A stretch of DNA of 64,000 nucleotides from Trifolium pratense (GCF_020283565.1 NC_060060.1:15376001-15440000), one strand, 5' to 3'. Shown: positions 37,370-51,007, counted from the stretch's first letter. A program made the numbers and translations. The notes: a model not told the origin generated them from the sequence alone.

Positions 37370-37915
37370 ATGAGGGGAGGCGTGAGACAGGTTACCCACC
37401 CAAAGCAAACATGGTCTCTCGAGGCATTTTATCCCCGGCGGCTCATTATTATGTTTCTGGTTGTGGAGCGGTCGAATCGACTCAGTATTTGTTCCTCTCC
37501 TGTAGCACGTTCGATTCTCTTTGGTCTCTTGTCAGTTATTGGATTGACTCTTCATGGGTGACTGCTCAGACTCCTTCGGATCATTTTGTTCAAATTACTA
37601 TTTCAGCATATGGTCTTCAAGCAGGACGCTTCTTTATGCAACTCATATGGCTCGTTTGCGTGTGAGTTGTGTAGACTGAAAGAAATCATAGATTGTTTAG
37701 AGGCTCAGCAAATTCTTTGCATCAGATGTTGGACAAGATCAAAACTTTTTCCTATCGGTGGTTGAAAGCGACGAGTAATACTTTAACTTTAAACTGCCAT
37801 AGCTAGTGGTCTAGTCTTAGGCCTTGTTTGGGCCTTGTACCGTTTCTTTATGGTTTTGTATTTTGACTCTCTTTTAACTTCTTAGTCTCCCTTGGCAAAG
37901 TCTTGTATTTAGGAG

Positions 37916-37916
<1 letters not shown>
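37370..37916 (+). pseudogene. LINE reverse-transcriptase C-terminal fragment
   Basis: Frames read VSRGILSPAAHYYVSGCGAV, ESTQYLFLSCSTFDSLWSL and, after a frame change near 37665, ERNHRLFRGSANSLHQMLDK and TFSYRWLKATSNTL, the pattern of the zinc-binding end of plant LINE ORF2. Frame breaks show decay. It is a different LINE family from 6642-8081. Confidence 0.7.

Positions 37917-37970
<54 letters not shown>
37917..37970. repeat. (AT)n microsatellite
   Basis: About 27 uninterrupted AT dinucleotides at the 3' end of the LINE fragment. Confidence 0.98.
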
Positions 37971-37972
<2 letters not shown>

Positions 37973-38046
37973 ATTTTGGCTTGTTAAACAAAATATTTTA
38001 TTCATTTAATTAATATGTATAGTGTTGTTTGTTTATATTTATTCTT

Positions 38047-39050
38047 GGCTTAAATGATCAATTCGTCTCTGTAAGTTCGTGAGTTTTTTGTTTTCATCCC
38101 TGTATTTTTTTTTTGTTTTAAAATAGTCATGAATGTGTAAATACATTTGATTTTAGTCCCTAACGTTAAGTGTCGTTACAAAAATGATGATGTGGCAAAC
38201 AAGGTTGATGTGACAATGTCTGATTTGGCAAACGGGAATAATGTGTCAATAATGATGTCAGTCATCCACTTAGAGGGATCAAAACAAAAAAATGAAATTA
38301 AACTCAAAAACATATTTTTCTTCTTTTTTCTCTAAACCCAAAAATGGATTCATATTTCCCTAAATCCAGAAATTTGTATTGAATGTACTAACACAATATT
38401 TTCTTTTTCTTTCTTCTCCTCAACCTAAAATTCCATAAAACTTTTTAACCAATAAAAAATTGAGTTTCCTCATACACCATTTATTTTGATTTAATCAAAA
38501 TACCATATTCATTTACTAATCACCATTTTCAAAATTTGACATGAATTTTTTTTTTTTGGTTTATAATTTGACATGAATTTTTAGCCAAACAATTTTATAT
38601 CCTCAAATGTCAACCAAAAGTTTCACAAACTTTTTAAGATAAAATGACTTGTTTTTATTCCTTTTATTCCTTTTATTCTTTTGAATCTCTCAAATCGAAT
38701 CCATTAAAACATGTTTTGCAATTTATGGGTTCAGGGAAATATGAGTCAATTTCTAAGTTTAGAGAAAAAAGAAGAAAAATATGTTTTTTGGTTTTTTTTT
38801 TTTTTTTTGTTTTGGTACCTCATGTTGAGACTTCATCCTCCTTTTATCATGTCATCATTTTTGAAACGATATTTAACGTTAGGGACTAAAACCAAAAGGA
38901 TTTAAGCCACTAGGTTTGGTCTAGTGGCGAGAGATTTCAGGATTGGGTGTCATGGGTTCAATTCCCACTCATTGTAAACTAAAAAAAAAAAAAAACAAAA
39001 AATTTACCTATTCGGAGACTATTTTACGGGACGAATTGATCATTTAAGCT
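38047..39050. mobile_element. Mutator-like MITE
   Basis: Inverted ends ggcttaaatgatcaattcgt and acgaattgatcatttaagct, with flanking nonamers tttattctt (38038-38046) and tttattctc (39051-39059). No transposase. A tRNA-derived SINE lies inside near the right end. Confidence 0.75.
38907..39000 (+). mobile_element. tRNA-derived SINE in the MULE MITE
   Basis: A-box-like tggtctagtggc and B-box gggttcaattccc, then cattgtaaac and an A-rich tail. The same family occurs inverted at 55204-55300. Not a tRNA gene: no cloverleaf seen and it ends in poly-A. Confidence 0.75.
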
Positions 39051-39059
39051 TTTATTCTC

Positions 39060-39715
39060 TATTATAAAAAAAATCTTTTATATTATAAGCTTGTATACAC
39101 AATGGCAAGTATACTAATTGTGATTAAAATTATGTGCAATAATTGATAAACACCATCAATTTTAAAAGTATATCATATCAAAATTATTGTTGACTATATT
39201 ATTCATCACGAAATATTTTTATGTCTTTCCTGATCAATGATTTTTTTTCTACCGGAACATAAATTTAGAGAATAATTGTCATGTGAGATTTGGAAAGTTA
39301 TTATCACGTGTGATTTGGAAAGTTATATATATATTCTCATACTATAACACCTTCAACAATATTGAAATTTATTATAAAAAAAAGCATCTTTCACATTTCA
39401 ATGTCTCATGTAACCTTGCTTATATCACTTTTTAAATTATTTATTATGCAGTTAATTAAATTGTAGTTTTTTAAAATTTGAAAAAGAATTTTGTCAAAAA
39501 AAATAATGGAAAAAGAATTGATATTTTTTATAAATACCCATTATTTTTACGTTAATGTATCCAAACATAAATCAATTCTGTTTAACTCACTTTTAACCAA
39601 AATCAAATCTATCAAACTCAATTCTGCTAAATCAATTTTTTTTGCAATACAACCAAACACAACCATAGTCATGTCAATAATCACATTCATTATTTTGATT
39701 TTAACATTGCAGATT
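39060..39715. other. AT-rich spacer, possible Helitron 5' part
   Basis: No gene. A Helitron 5' terminus (TC start after A) is expected somewhere here or upstream, but I could not fix it. Confidence 0.3.
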
Positions 39716-41378
39716 TAATATTAAGCGATGATCAATTGATACAATATGCACTAGCAGATATTGAGATGATGTTACGTAGTTGTGGGAAGAGTTTAAAAGA
39801 TTATCCTCTAATGCCTAGAGCAGACACATCATTAGTTCCTGATATACAAAATAGTTTAATACATGACGAATTGAATTATAACAATCATTAGCTAGGAACA
39901 TGTTAGATTGATGTCAACTATGACTTCAGAGCAACGTAAAGTATATGACACAATCATGATAAGAGTTAACGAAAACAAACATGGTGTGTTTTTTCTTTAT
40001 GGTTATGGTGGTACAGGGAAGACATTTATCTGAAGGGCCATGTCAGCCGCATTAAGCCCAAAAGGTGAGATAGTTTTAATAGTTGTCTCAAGTGGGATGG
40101 CTGCATTGCTTATACCTGGCGGTAGAGCAGCACATTCAAGGTTTTGTATTCCTCTAAATGTTGACGAGTTTTCAACATGTACCATAGTTCCTAAAAGCCC
40201 TTTGGCGCTATTAATACCAAAAGCAGAGCTCATTATATGGGATGAAGCACCAATGATGCACAAACACTGTTTCGAAGCTGTTGATCGAACTTTAAAAGAT
40301 ATTCTCAAGTCTGTTGATGAAAAAAATAAACACATTCCCTTCGGTGGAAAAGTTGTTGTTATTGGCAGAGATTTTAGACAAATTCTACCAGTAATACCCA
40401 AAGGTACAAGGCCAGAAGTTGTTCATTTTACTATTAATTCTTCGGTTCTTTGGAATTTTTGTGAAGTTTTAACATTGAGTAAAAACATGAGGCTTCTCGG
40501 TGGTGCTTCGAGTGCAGACGTTGAACAAAGAAGATTGTTTTCTGAATGGGTTTTGGGTGTTGGCGATGGAGAAATTGAAGATGACAACGACGATGATTTA
40601 GAACTTGACATTTCATCAGATTTATTGATTCCAAATTCAGGTGACCCTCTTGCTTCTATCGTTGAAAGCACCTATCCCCAACTTTTACAAAACATGAACG
40701 ATATAAGGTATTTCCAAAATAGAGCTATACTGGCTCCTAAAAATTCAATAGTCGACACAATAAATGATTATATGTTGGATTTAATTCCTGGTGAAGAAAA
40801 AACATATTTGAGTTATCACTCACACAAAATGTAGACGGTCAAACAGTGGATGATGTTTATACTCCCGAAATTTTGAACACGATTTCTACGTCGGGACTTC
40901 CAAATCACAAGTTGAAACTTAAAGTTGGAGTTCCAGTTATGCTATTAAGGAATTTGAATAAAAAATTAGGATTATGCAATAGAACAAGACTTATTATTAC
41001 GAGATTGAGAAAACGTGCTCTTGAAGGAAAATTTATTTCAGAAAGTAATATTGGTGATCAGGTTTTCATACCTATAGGTATGAAAATCTAGCTAGATTTT
41101 CTCTGACACTATCTGACGTGAGAATTCCTTTTAAATTTCAACGGAGACAATTTCCTATAATGATTTCTTTTGCGATGACTATTAATAAGAGTCAGGGACA
41201 ATCTTTAAAGCATGTTGGGATATATCTTCCGTCGCCAGTGTTTTCACATGATCAGTTGTATGTTGCAATTTCAAGAGTTATTTCTAGAAAAGGATTAAAA
41301 ATATTGATCATCGATGACGACGATGAAGATACGACTAAGACTTCAAATGTGGTCTATAAGGAAGTCGATCTTCCGTAA
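39716..41378 (+). pseudogene. Helitron Pif1-type helicase remnant
   Basis: Frames give SDDQLIQYALADIEMMLRS, then TSEQRKVYDTI, Walker A GYGGTGKTF followed by a stop (TGA at 40031-40033) where the family has Trp, Walker B LIIWDEAPMMHK, GKVVVIGRDFRQILPV, and near the end NKSQGQSLKHVGIYLPSPVF and VAISRVISRKGLKILI. These are the motifs of the SF1 Pif1-like helicase of plant Helitrons, which unwinds DNA for rolling-circle transposition. Stops and frame changes at about 39890, 40834 and 41091 inactivate it. The Rep domain is missing. Confidence 0.85.
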
Positions 41379-41521
41379 GATAACATAATTTTCTTTGTAT
41401 GAATATTTATCCAAAATTATTGTTGAACTATCGTTTAATGTTACTCAACTTTTTTCATATATCTTACATTATTAGAATTATCATATCTTATTTAATCATT
41501 ATATATCTTACAGCTAATCAG

Positions 41522-41551
41522 ACCCGTGCACCGCACGGGTCGATATTCTAG
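41522..41551 (+). mobile_element. Helitron 3' terminus (hairpin plus CTAG)
   Basis: An 8-bp perfect stem acccgtgc / gcacgggt with loop acc, followed 8 bases later by ctag and then host t: the canonical Helitron 3' end. It fits as the end of the element carrying the helicase remnant, and lies 260 bp before the ALKBH8 ATG. Confidence 0.9.
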
Positions 41552-41810
41552 TAATTGATAAATTTTAATATTTTGTTGTTATGTTACTGTGGTATACGAC
41601 TAGGGTTTCTACTCAAATGTGATCGAATTTGATTCTGCAGATTAATCTCTCCCCAATTCGATAAAAAAAAAAAACGAAACTTGATTCATACCCTCAACAT
41701 TTAAAATCCATGTTCCCATGATTCCACTCTAAATTTTTAGTGGGTTCAATTCAACCAATCGAAATTGAAAAAATTCCCAAAATTGATTCCATTATCAGTG
41801 GCATATAGTA
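41552..41810 (+). promoter_or_regulatory. ALKBH8 5' region
   Basis: Short region between the Helitron 3' end and the ATG; probably 5' leader and core promoter. No clear TATA box. Confidence 0.4.
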
Positions 41811-44800
41811 ATGGGTTTGCCAAGATTTGGTCGTCCAAAGAATGGTGATGAATTGAGCTCAAATCTATTTGTAGCAAATTGTGGAGCAGCTGTGGGAATT
41901 TCTAATGATGATATTGTTTCTGTTTTCTCCAAATTTGGTGAACTGAATGGAGTTTATGCAGCTGATGATAGTGGCACACGTGTTATTGTATCTTATTCTG
42001 AAGTTTGTTCTGCTCAATCTGCTTTAATGGCATTACATGGACAACCTTGTCCTCAACTTGGTGGTCGTTCTTTGTATATTCGTTATTCAGTTCTTCAGCC
42101 AAATCCACAGGTAGTAGATAGATAGATAGATACTAATCATTTCAGTCTGAATGTTAGTTTCATGTTTATGTTTTATTTATGTTTATGTTTCATGTTCTTA
42201 TTTAGTTTTAGGTGGCTTCTAATCTAGGGTGACAAAGTATCTTATATGGTCTAATGTGAATCAATGCTTGAGTATTGTTTGAAACTCTGATGACTGATGT
42301 CATTCCCCCTAAGTAGAAGCTCATAGTATTGCCTGTCCTCACGATTGAGATGGTGATTAAATTGGTGTCGGTTCGACAAAAAACCAGGAAAATGAATATT
42401 AGTGACTCAGAACTCAAATTATATTTGTTTCCTTTGGTTTTGTCAAATCAACACCAATTCAGCGACTTATGTTTAAGGGAAATGTCTCATATGTTATCAT
42501 TGCTTGAATATTTCAAAACTCTAACAATGACCAAGGCCATTACCCGTAAGTAGAAATTCATGGTGTTACTTGTCCTTGACTAAGACGGTGACCCAATTCG
42601 TGTTTGTTTTGCAAAAATCAAGGAAAACGAATAAAGTCTCTCAAAAGCTCAACTTATATTTGTTTTCTTTGTTTTTCTCGAGTGAACATTGGTTACGTGA
42701 TCTATAAGGATGTGCGGAGGACTTTGAACTTCTATTTACTCTACCTTAGACCACATGAGTTGCAATGTGTTTATGTTCATGTCATTATTTATGTTTATGC
42801 TACAAGTTCTTATTTATTTATATTTAGGTGGCTTTTAGGGTGGTGGAGAAATGTCTCATATGGTATCAATGCTTGAAAATGTTTTGAAATTTTGACAATG
42901 ACTGAAAATACTTGTTCCTGTGACTGAGATGGCGACCCAATTGTGTCGGTTTGGCAACAATGAGTGCATCAAAACTCGACTTATATTTATTTCTTTGTTT
43001 TTCTTGAACGAAGACGCGATTAGCTGACTGTCTCGGTTGTAAGGATGGGAGGTTTTTAAACTTCTACTTAAAGTTGGTGATGTCAGTCGTCATAGAAATT
43101 TTAAATTTTCAAGCATTTGTGTACTGTAGAACACATGAGACCCTTTTCTACCCTAGCAATTACTGTATGTTGATGTTTATTCATGGATTTACACTTTACA
43201 TTGTTCAGGATCAGGTGAAGGACTTAGTTTCTGTATCCATGACGGCCTCAGATCTGAACATTCCAGGCATTTACCTAGTGCATGACTTTGTTAATGCTAA
43301 AGAAGAAGAGGTTTACTAGTCTTTTCCTTTCATATCAAATGCTACATTGTTTTGCTTAACATATTTGCATTTTTTTCTTGCATTCCTTTGTTTTAGTTTT
43401 TCTTTTTGTAGCTTGTAGTAGAACTTTATTTACAAATGTTGGCATTTCTCATCTTCTCAGGAATTGCTCCAAGCTGTTGACAGTAGGCCTTGGAATTGTC
43501 TTGCCAAAAGAAGGGTTCAACACTATGGTTATGAGTTTTGTTATGATGTGAGTTTTAAGGATTATTTGAGTTTTCCCCTGTTATTTCTACATCGTTTTCT
43601 ATTGTACCTAAATTAGCAAAGAATCCAAACTTGTTAGTTGATGATCTTATTCTGAACTAATTGGAAACTGTGTTACATATGACAACTAAGTTGCAGACTC
43701 CTGTCATAGTTTTGATTAATCCCGACTCTACTTTCTACTTTGTGCAGATTCGGAATGTTAATACAAAGCGATGCTTAGGTGACCTTCCCTCATTTCTTTC
43801 TCCAATACTTGAAAGAATATCATCATGTCCAGCTTTCAAGAACGTTGATCCTGATAGTATAGTTTTGGACCAACTTACGGTATGATAACTTACTAGTGGA
43901 CTCAATCTTAATGAATTTTTAATCTAATGATAAAAAGTTATTATTTATATTTGTTCATTCATTTGTTATTATTTGAACACCATCTGATGCTTTGAGTTGT
44001 AATCACTGTCTCTTTGTTATAGGTAAATGAGTACCCACCTGGAGTCGGTTTGTCGCCTCATATCGACACTCACTCTGCATTTGAAGATTTAATTTTCAGC
44101 CTTTCATTAGCAGGGCCTTGTATAATGGAATTCAGACGATATGAAGATGGTGATTGGCGCCCTAAAGTTGCCTCAAGTACTGTTACAAAAGGAGAAAGTC
44201 CAGAAGATGGTTCGAATTGTATAAAGAAGGCTATCTATCTCCCCCCTAGATCTTTGGTACTCTTATCCGGTGAAGGGCGATATGCATGGCATCATTACAT
44301 TCCACACCACAAGGTTTAATGTTTAAGAAATCTTCATATTCTTTCTACCTTTGCATGCTGAAAGTAGGTTATAACCTAAGTACCTAACGAAAACTATTAA
44401 TTTTGCATCTGAATATATTTTCTCCCCTACAGATAGACAAAGTGAATGATAGAGTCATCAGAAGGGCTTCAAGAAGGGTATCTTTTACATTACGTAAGGT
44501 GTGTTTGATGTCATGGCTATTTTTTGTCTGCCTATAAGGATATTAAACCTTTGATATATTTGACTTATAGTGATTCAATATCTAGTTGTTCAACACAACA
44601 CAAAATAATGAAATTCTTATTGACAAGTGAGTTAATCTCATCAGCAGAGTCCCCTTCTTGATTATTCATTAACAGCCACATCTGTTGTCATGACTCGTGA
44701 CTCAAACTGTATTTGATGCTATGTCTTTTCGCATGTACTTTTCCGTAAATTTTTAGTGTTTTACTTTTCCATAACTTTCCTGTACAGCATTTCTGTAAAT

Positions 44801-45506
44801 CCAATGATTAGGTGGATTTGAAACTTAAAAGATGATAACACTCAATTTCCAAACACCTTGAGAACCATTTGTATGCTCGTGCTTCATCATTAGTGTTTGT
44901 TGTGAACCATCATACAATGAAGCTTAAGTTGTTGAGTGAAAAGGCACATAAATGGTTTTATAGATAATGCACAAACTACCTTACCTTATTAACAGGACTC
45001 ACAATCTATCTTACCTGTAAACTAATGGATGAACACTTTGAATAGTTCTGTTGAATGTAATCATTTTGTTAGGAGAATGCGAGTGGCAAGGACTAATCTC
45101 TATGCCCTTTAATAATATCATACAGGCTAGCTATTATGGTACTAATTTAAGGAAGTGAAAAGAGAAGCATATGTTGAGTACTGTGTCTTTCAACTACAGA
45201 AATTTATATAAAAAATGTAATAATTACAAAGATAAAGTTGTCCTAATTAGTTTATTTATGTGGTGCAATGAACCTAGACTATTACATAATGTTTCACATC
45301 AATGATGGTATTGAAATATTAAGAGATATATGTGTCAGTGCCTGCAACCTTTTACTTATAATAATTACTAATAAGTAATCGTTTGTTCTGTCATTTTTCT
45401 TTCTTGTGTTCAAATTCTCATTTTAAAACTAATTAATTGTGTATACCAGGTTAGAGCAGGTTTGTGCAAATGTGAATTTCCTCAGTATTGCGACTCTCAA
45501 AGATGA
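41811..45506 (+). CDS. ALKBH8: ALKBH8-like tRNA wobble-uridine hydroxylase (RRM + AlkB)
   Basis: Seven exons, all GT-AG, all phase 0: 41811-42110, 43209-43310, 43461-43547, 43748-43879, 44023-44313, 44433-44498, 45450-45506; 344 aa. Exon 1 encodes an RRM-like domain (NLFVANCGAAVGIS ... GRSLYIRYS). The rest is an Fe(II)/2-oxoglutarate AlkB fold with iron ligands in HIDTHSAFED and HHYIPHHK, 2-OG-binding arginines in RVIRRASRRVSFTLRK, and Cys-rich tail CKCEFPQYCDSQR. In plants the methyltransferase TRM9 is a separate protein; this enzyme hydroxylates mcm5U at the wobble position of certain tRNAs. Start is the first ATG, directly before the RRM. No defects seen. A Helitron end lies 260 bp upstream, and RLK D is convergent about 1.3 kb downstream. 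Confidence 0.93.
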
Positions 45507-46765
45507 GGGTTCGCCGAAATGGCAAGAAGAATTAAAATGTAATGCATCAAAATCCATCGTTGAGAGTTGCAATGAATATAATTTGAGGTATGTTACTCAT
45601 TCTTTTGTTGTTTCTTTATACTATAATGTCATATATATTGTTGAAATGAACAGTTATGGATTTTACAATTGCTGTTATACTATAATTGCTGTCATTACAA
45701 AGGTGGTCATCCCATTGATGAATCAGATATACTCGGAAAGCTTGCAAGCTTAACAACCAAGAAAGGAAATCAATAGTTGATGGGAACTCATATGAGCTAA
45801 TTTTGCACAGAAAAGTACTTTGGTTTCACTTCTTCATTTTCTTGTTTCCAGACTTATCCTGCCATTTTCTAGTTATAGCAATACTTGACTCTAGTTGCAA
45901 TTGCAAGTATACTATATTAGCCTTAAAGGATCAGATTTATAGCTATTTTTGAATCTGCAAAAATGCATATTTATAGATATTGATTTCATAAATGAAATTT
46001 TTGAATCTGCAAAAATGCATATTTATAGATATTGATTTCATAAATGAAATATCATACTATCATTACTAGACATACATTTTGATGAATTACTCTGGACCCT
46101 TAATCGTACTAGAAACACTTGATAATCTTATGCTCCAAGCAAAGAAAACAAAAATGATTAACCTCAACAAAGCCAATTATCCATGCACTCTGCACAACAC
46201 TTCAAACAAACAAACTCTTTTCTGCTAGACACTCATATGTATAACTTTATAGTAGCAAATGATCTTAATTATAAACTATCTTAAAGATCATAAAATATTA
46301 CAGTGATTGGAGCATTAATCTCATAATGGCGAGTTGAGTTCGAACCATTAATTGGCCTATTACTAAAAATACATGAAACAATAGTAAAATCCATAACTCA
46401 TATTGAATTAGAATACAATACAACATTATTTAATTATAGCAACCAGTAGGTTAGGTTGTAGAGAAATCAACAATGAACACAACCACACAGAATCAAATGT
46501 TGCTGACTGAATATAGTTTCTCAACAAAAGTACATCATGCCATGCTGCATAACTTCTCTTTCCACAAATGACTTGGAAATTTAGTTCAACTTTAAATACT
46601 AATTATGAGTGCGAAAACCTGAAATTCAAATAAAGGAGCTCATTATTATGAGTTGTATTTGGTAGCTTAGGAATTTTGAAATTCACAATAAGATGATAAA
46701 AATTAAATTATAACTCCATAGGTAATTAATGAGTTAGTAATAATTCATATAAGCATAAAAAAATA
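45507..46765. other. Convergent spacer between ALKBH8 and RLK D
   Basis: Holds the 3' ends of both genes. No further gene. Contains the 52-bp tandem duplication listed separately. Confidence 0.5.
45946..46050. repeat. 52-bp tandem duplication
   Basis: Two near-perfect copies of a unit starting gaatctgcaaaaatgcatat (45951 and 46003). Confidence 0.9.
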
Positions 46766-49700
46766 TCAGTTTATCTCACCAGTGAGAAAGGTCTTTCTAA
46801 TTATGCTAAGCTCTCTAGTGACATCCGCAATATTCATTCTTTCCTTTGGTGATTCCATTGAACAAACGAGTCCAATCTTAAAAAGTGAAACTAAGGACTC
46901 CTTTATAGTTGGAATCAGATTTTCATAGTTTCCATCTTCCGCCACTTCATCTCTTGATACAAGATGTGGGTAAAAAATATTTCCAAGATTATCAGGAAAT
47001 GAAATTGCAACAAAGTTATGCAGATTTTGACCATCTTTGAAAACTTCATCGGTGGGTCTTCTACCGGTAAGCATTTCCAACATAAGGATTCCAAAGCTGT
47101 AAATGTCACCACTGGTGGACACTTCAGAACCCATTCCATACTCTAAAACATGTAGCAAAACGAGGGGATATTATGTCACTAGTAAAATATTAATTATTAA
47201 GTCTACACCAAAACATAGAGAATTCAAAGAAACAACGGAAGATTCATGAATATAGGACATACCCGGAGGAGCATAACCAACACTTCCTTTGATTCCAATT
47301 GTACTACTATTACCAGAAATGGTTGAGACAAGTCTTGCTATGCCAAAATCACTCACATGAGCAACCATGTCTTCATCGAGAAGGACATTGCTTGGCTTTA
47401 GATCACAATGAATGACCAATTGCTCACATTCTTGATGTAGATAATGTAATGCAGAAGCAACATCAATAATGATGTTTAATCTAAGACTGAGGTCCAATGT
47501 TGTTGGAGGCTCTGCATTTAAAATCTCAGGATGCAACCATTGTTCTAAGCTTCCATTTTTCATGTAATCAAAAACTAAAGCTTTAAATTCTTGGCCTTTG
47601 TAATCTGTACTTGAACAACATGTTAAAACCTTAACTAAATTTCGGTGTCTAATGTTTCTGAGTGCATTACATTCAACAAAGAAACTCTTGCGAGCTGCCT
47701 TCTTTTGGAGATTAAGGACCTTTACCGCAACAACATTATCTTCTGATGCAATAACTCCTCTGTATACAGAACCAAAACTTCCTGATCCAATCAAATTTCT
47801 AGCCGAGAACCCGTCGGTTCCTCGATGTAAGTCTTGGTATGAAACCTTAGCTAGTTGATCAATTGGTGACGAATCAAAAGATGATTTTTTGTTGCTTTTT
47901 CTCATCCAGAAGATAGTTATAATGGACGAAAGTATGAGAAGAAAAGAAACCACACTAACTATCACCGCTATCAACTTGAAATTATGGTGGTTTGCATGTT
48001 TCCAACCCTTGTTAGGGCATGGTGGTAAATGCAACTTTGAAATTCCTCCACAAAGCTTGTTGTTTCCAAAAATATCTAATTGGGTTGCATTTCCAAAGAC
48101 ACCTTCTGTTGGTACTTGACCTTCCAGCATGTTAAAAGAAACATTCAAGTGTTCTAAAACTGAGATATTTTGCATAACATACGGAATTAATCCAGACAAT
48201 CGATTCCTTGAAAGGTCTAAATATCGAAGACCTTTGAGAGAAGCCAACGAGGATGGAATTGTTCCGATAAAGGAGTTCCCTTGGAAAAGAAGATATTCTA
48301 AGCTTATGCATTCACCAATAGTTATAGGAATATTCCCAGACAAATGATTCCCAGAGACATCTAACCTACCAATATTTTTTAGCATACCCACTTCTCTTGG
48401 TAAGCTACCACTCAAAGAGTTTTGTGACAAGTTCAATAGTATTGATAAAGAAGAAAGATTAAAAACCTCTATAGGTATGGTTCCTCTAAGCTTATTATGC
48501 GAAAGATCTATATATTGTAACTTTTGGCAGTTTCCTATGCTTGGAGGAATATTTCCTTGAAACTTATTAAGATCTAATTCCAATTCAAACAATTGACTAA
48601 GATTGCCTATAAAGGTTGGTATATCTCCTGACAACTTGTTTCCTCTCAAACTTAACAACTGCATCTTTTGGAACTTCCCAAAAGTAGTTGGAATAATTCC
48701 TTCAAATTGGTTGAGTTGGATATTCAAGAGAATTAAGCCAACAAGATGTCCTAATTCTTCCTGATATCATATTATTACCAAGATGTAGTTGTTTAAGTTC
48801 AGTGGATAAAGTGCCTATGGAATTTGGCAGAATGCCTCCAAAATTATTATAGAATAAAGAAAGCATTTCTAGTTTACTACAGTTTGTCAAATATTTTAAA
48901 AACTCCAGATCCTTAATTGAATTGTCACCTAAATTGTTATCTGCCAAATTCAATAGTTGTAAAAAATTTAGCCCTCCAAGAGTTGGAACTTGTCCGACAA
49001 AATAATTTCCACTAATATCAAATATTGAAATGGAAGAAGATGCATTAATAATGGAAGTTGGAATTGGACCAGAGATTTGATTCATGCTAATCCCAAAACG
49101 TAGGAGGTTAGGGAGGGTGTGGAACATGTTGGGTGGAAGAGAACCATTAAAGCTATTCTCTGCTGCTGAAAATGTAGTAAGTGATGAGATATTAAAAAGA
49201 CAAGATGGAAATGTACCAGAAAAATTGTTGGCACCCACTATAAAATTATCAAGTTTTTGAGGTGACATATCTCTTGTGGAATATCTCCTTTAAAGTTGTT
49301 GGCTGCAAACGAAAGACGTGTTAAACATGAAAGATTCCCTACGAATGAAGGAATTCCTCCTGTTAAATTGTTACCATAAATGGCCATAAATTGAAGCTTT
49401 TTCAATGAGCCAATTTCAATTGGTATTTTGCCAATTAGATGGTTTCCTCCCAAATTCAAGAATTTGAGATTGGAACAATGCGTCAAGTTTGTAGGAATTT
49501 CACCTACAAAAGAGTTATTAGTGAGATAAAGTTGTTGCAATTGTAGCAACTGACCTAACTCCTGTGGGATTTCTCCATAAAAGCTGTTGTTTCCAAGTTT
49601 GAGATTTTTCAGAAAAGTGAGATTACCAACATGGGAAGACAAAGATCCATGCAATTGATGTCCTTCTAGGTTCAACCCTATAACTCTTTCATGCATGGTG

Positions 49701-49925
49701 TTGCATAAGATTCCACGCCATTTACAGAAGTGGATGGAAGTATTCCAAGATTCAAGAGTTTTATAAGGATCAATGGATATGGATTCTTTGAATTTGAGCA
49801 ATGCCAAATAATCTGTTTGGTTTTGAAATGCAGCCACTGTCATAATTTTGTTTGGACCAAAAAACAGAAAAAGCAGATGAAGGTAAAAAAGTGTAGGTGA
49901 CAAGAAAGAAAGAAAAAGACTTCAT
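46766..49925 (-). pseudogene. LRR receptor-like kinase D (LRR-XII type), multiply frameshifted
   Basis: Probable ATG at 49925, exon 1 to 47263, phase-1 intron, exon 2 47142-46766. The kinase half is intact (GSGSFGSVYRG, VAVKVL, HCDLKPSN, SDFGIAR), as are the membrane segment and cap NNKLCGGISKLHLPPC. Three ectodomain lesions: a frame slip in the signal peptide (ATG frame MKSFSFFLV versus downstream frame LFYLHLLFLFFGPNK, around 49880-49910); a one-base loss near 49245 after HLKNL; and an 11-bp deletion near 48757, where paralogues A-C have an LRR asparagine-leucine stretch. It is the most divergent of the four. Being next to the intact ALKBH8, it may mark the ancestral position. Confidence 0.85.
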
Positions 49926-50699
49926 TTTGTTTAGAGGAAAGAGGTTTGTGATATTTAGTTTTCGTTTGTGTTGGATAGTTTTGTGTGTGGGAATAGAGAG
50001 GAAGATGCATGCATTCAAATAATGGTGGCAAGAGCTAGTGCATACTACTGGATGCCAATTTAAATTTGGATCACACTAACTAATTAATATGTGTTTTAAG
50101 GACACATATGTTAAATTATTCAGATAATAAAAATATTGTATTAAATATTATAAAAAAGATTAATTTCATAAAAGTTAATTACAAAAGTTTAGGAAAGAAT
50201 ATCTATATTTTTTTTCTAAAAATAATGATATTCATTCATTCCAATAATTAATAGAATGCATCAGATGCAAATACAAATTCAATATCGCTAAAAACAAAAG
50301 AAAGTAACTATGTGAAAATCGCTTATTTAAATTAAAAACAAGAAAAAAATATGGAGACGGATGATTTTAGGCCAAAAAATGACCTAGAACCACCCCGAAT
50401 CACTAGAGGAAGAAGATAACTCAAAGTGAAAAAATTAGGATCAGCACATGAAAAGAGAGAGGAAAGAATATCTATATTTAACTTTTGGAAAATGCTAAAT
50501 AGCGCTTCGGAGCACTAATTAAACATACTAATATATAAATTTTATTTTAGAACTTAGTGGATATAATTTCTTAAAAGGAAAATGCTTTATATCGCGAAAA
50601 TATATTTCACGACAGCTTCACAAACGTATGGTTGTTGCGTTTTGTTTACTGGGGAATGCGTTTAGGCACTAGGCAACACATGTGGCATCTATCACATTA
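49926..50699. other. Upstream of RLK D
   Basis: AT-rich. No gene or clear element recognised. Confidence 0.4.
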
Positions 50700-51007
50700 C
50701 TCCCTCCGGACACAAATAAGGAAAAAAAAAACTTTAAATTTTGGTCACAATTTTTTTTTTTTTTTTTGAAAATTTGAAAATTAATTTTGGTCGCTATTAT
50801 AAGCAAAAGTTAACTACTTTTAAACTAATTAATACTACTATTTCTTATTTAATTATATTTTATTTTAGGCATTTAGTCCACTTTTACACTTTTCAAAATG
50901 GGTAATATAGTAAACTTAACTCATGTTTTGTATTAAATCAAGAAAATTAACTACACTTAACTAAATTTCTTAAACACTGCGTAAACAATATTTGTGTCCG
51001 GAGAGAG
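50700..51007. mobile_element. Stowaway-type (Tc1/mariner) MITE
   Basis: 308 bp with ends ctccctccggacacaaata and tatttgtgtccggagagag, flanked by TA on both sides (50698-50699, 51008-51009). No coding capacity. Confidence 0.92.

Noticed and set aside
43661..43885. Separate ORF starting in an intron
   Set aside because: The 5' part is ALKBH8 intron 3; only 43748-43879 is coding, as exon 4.
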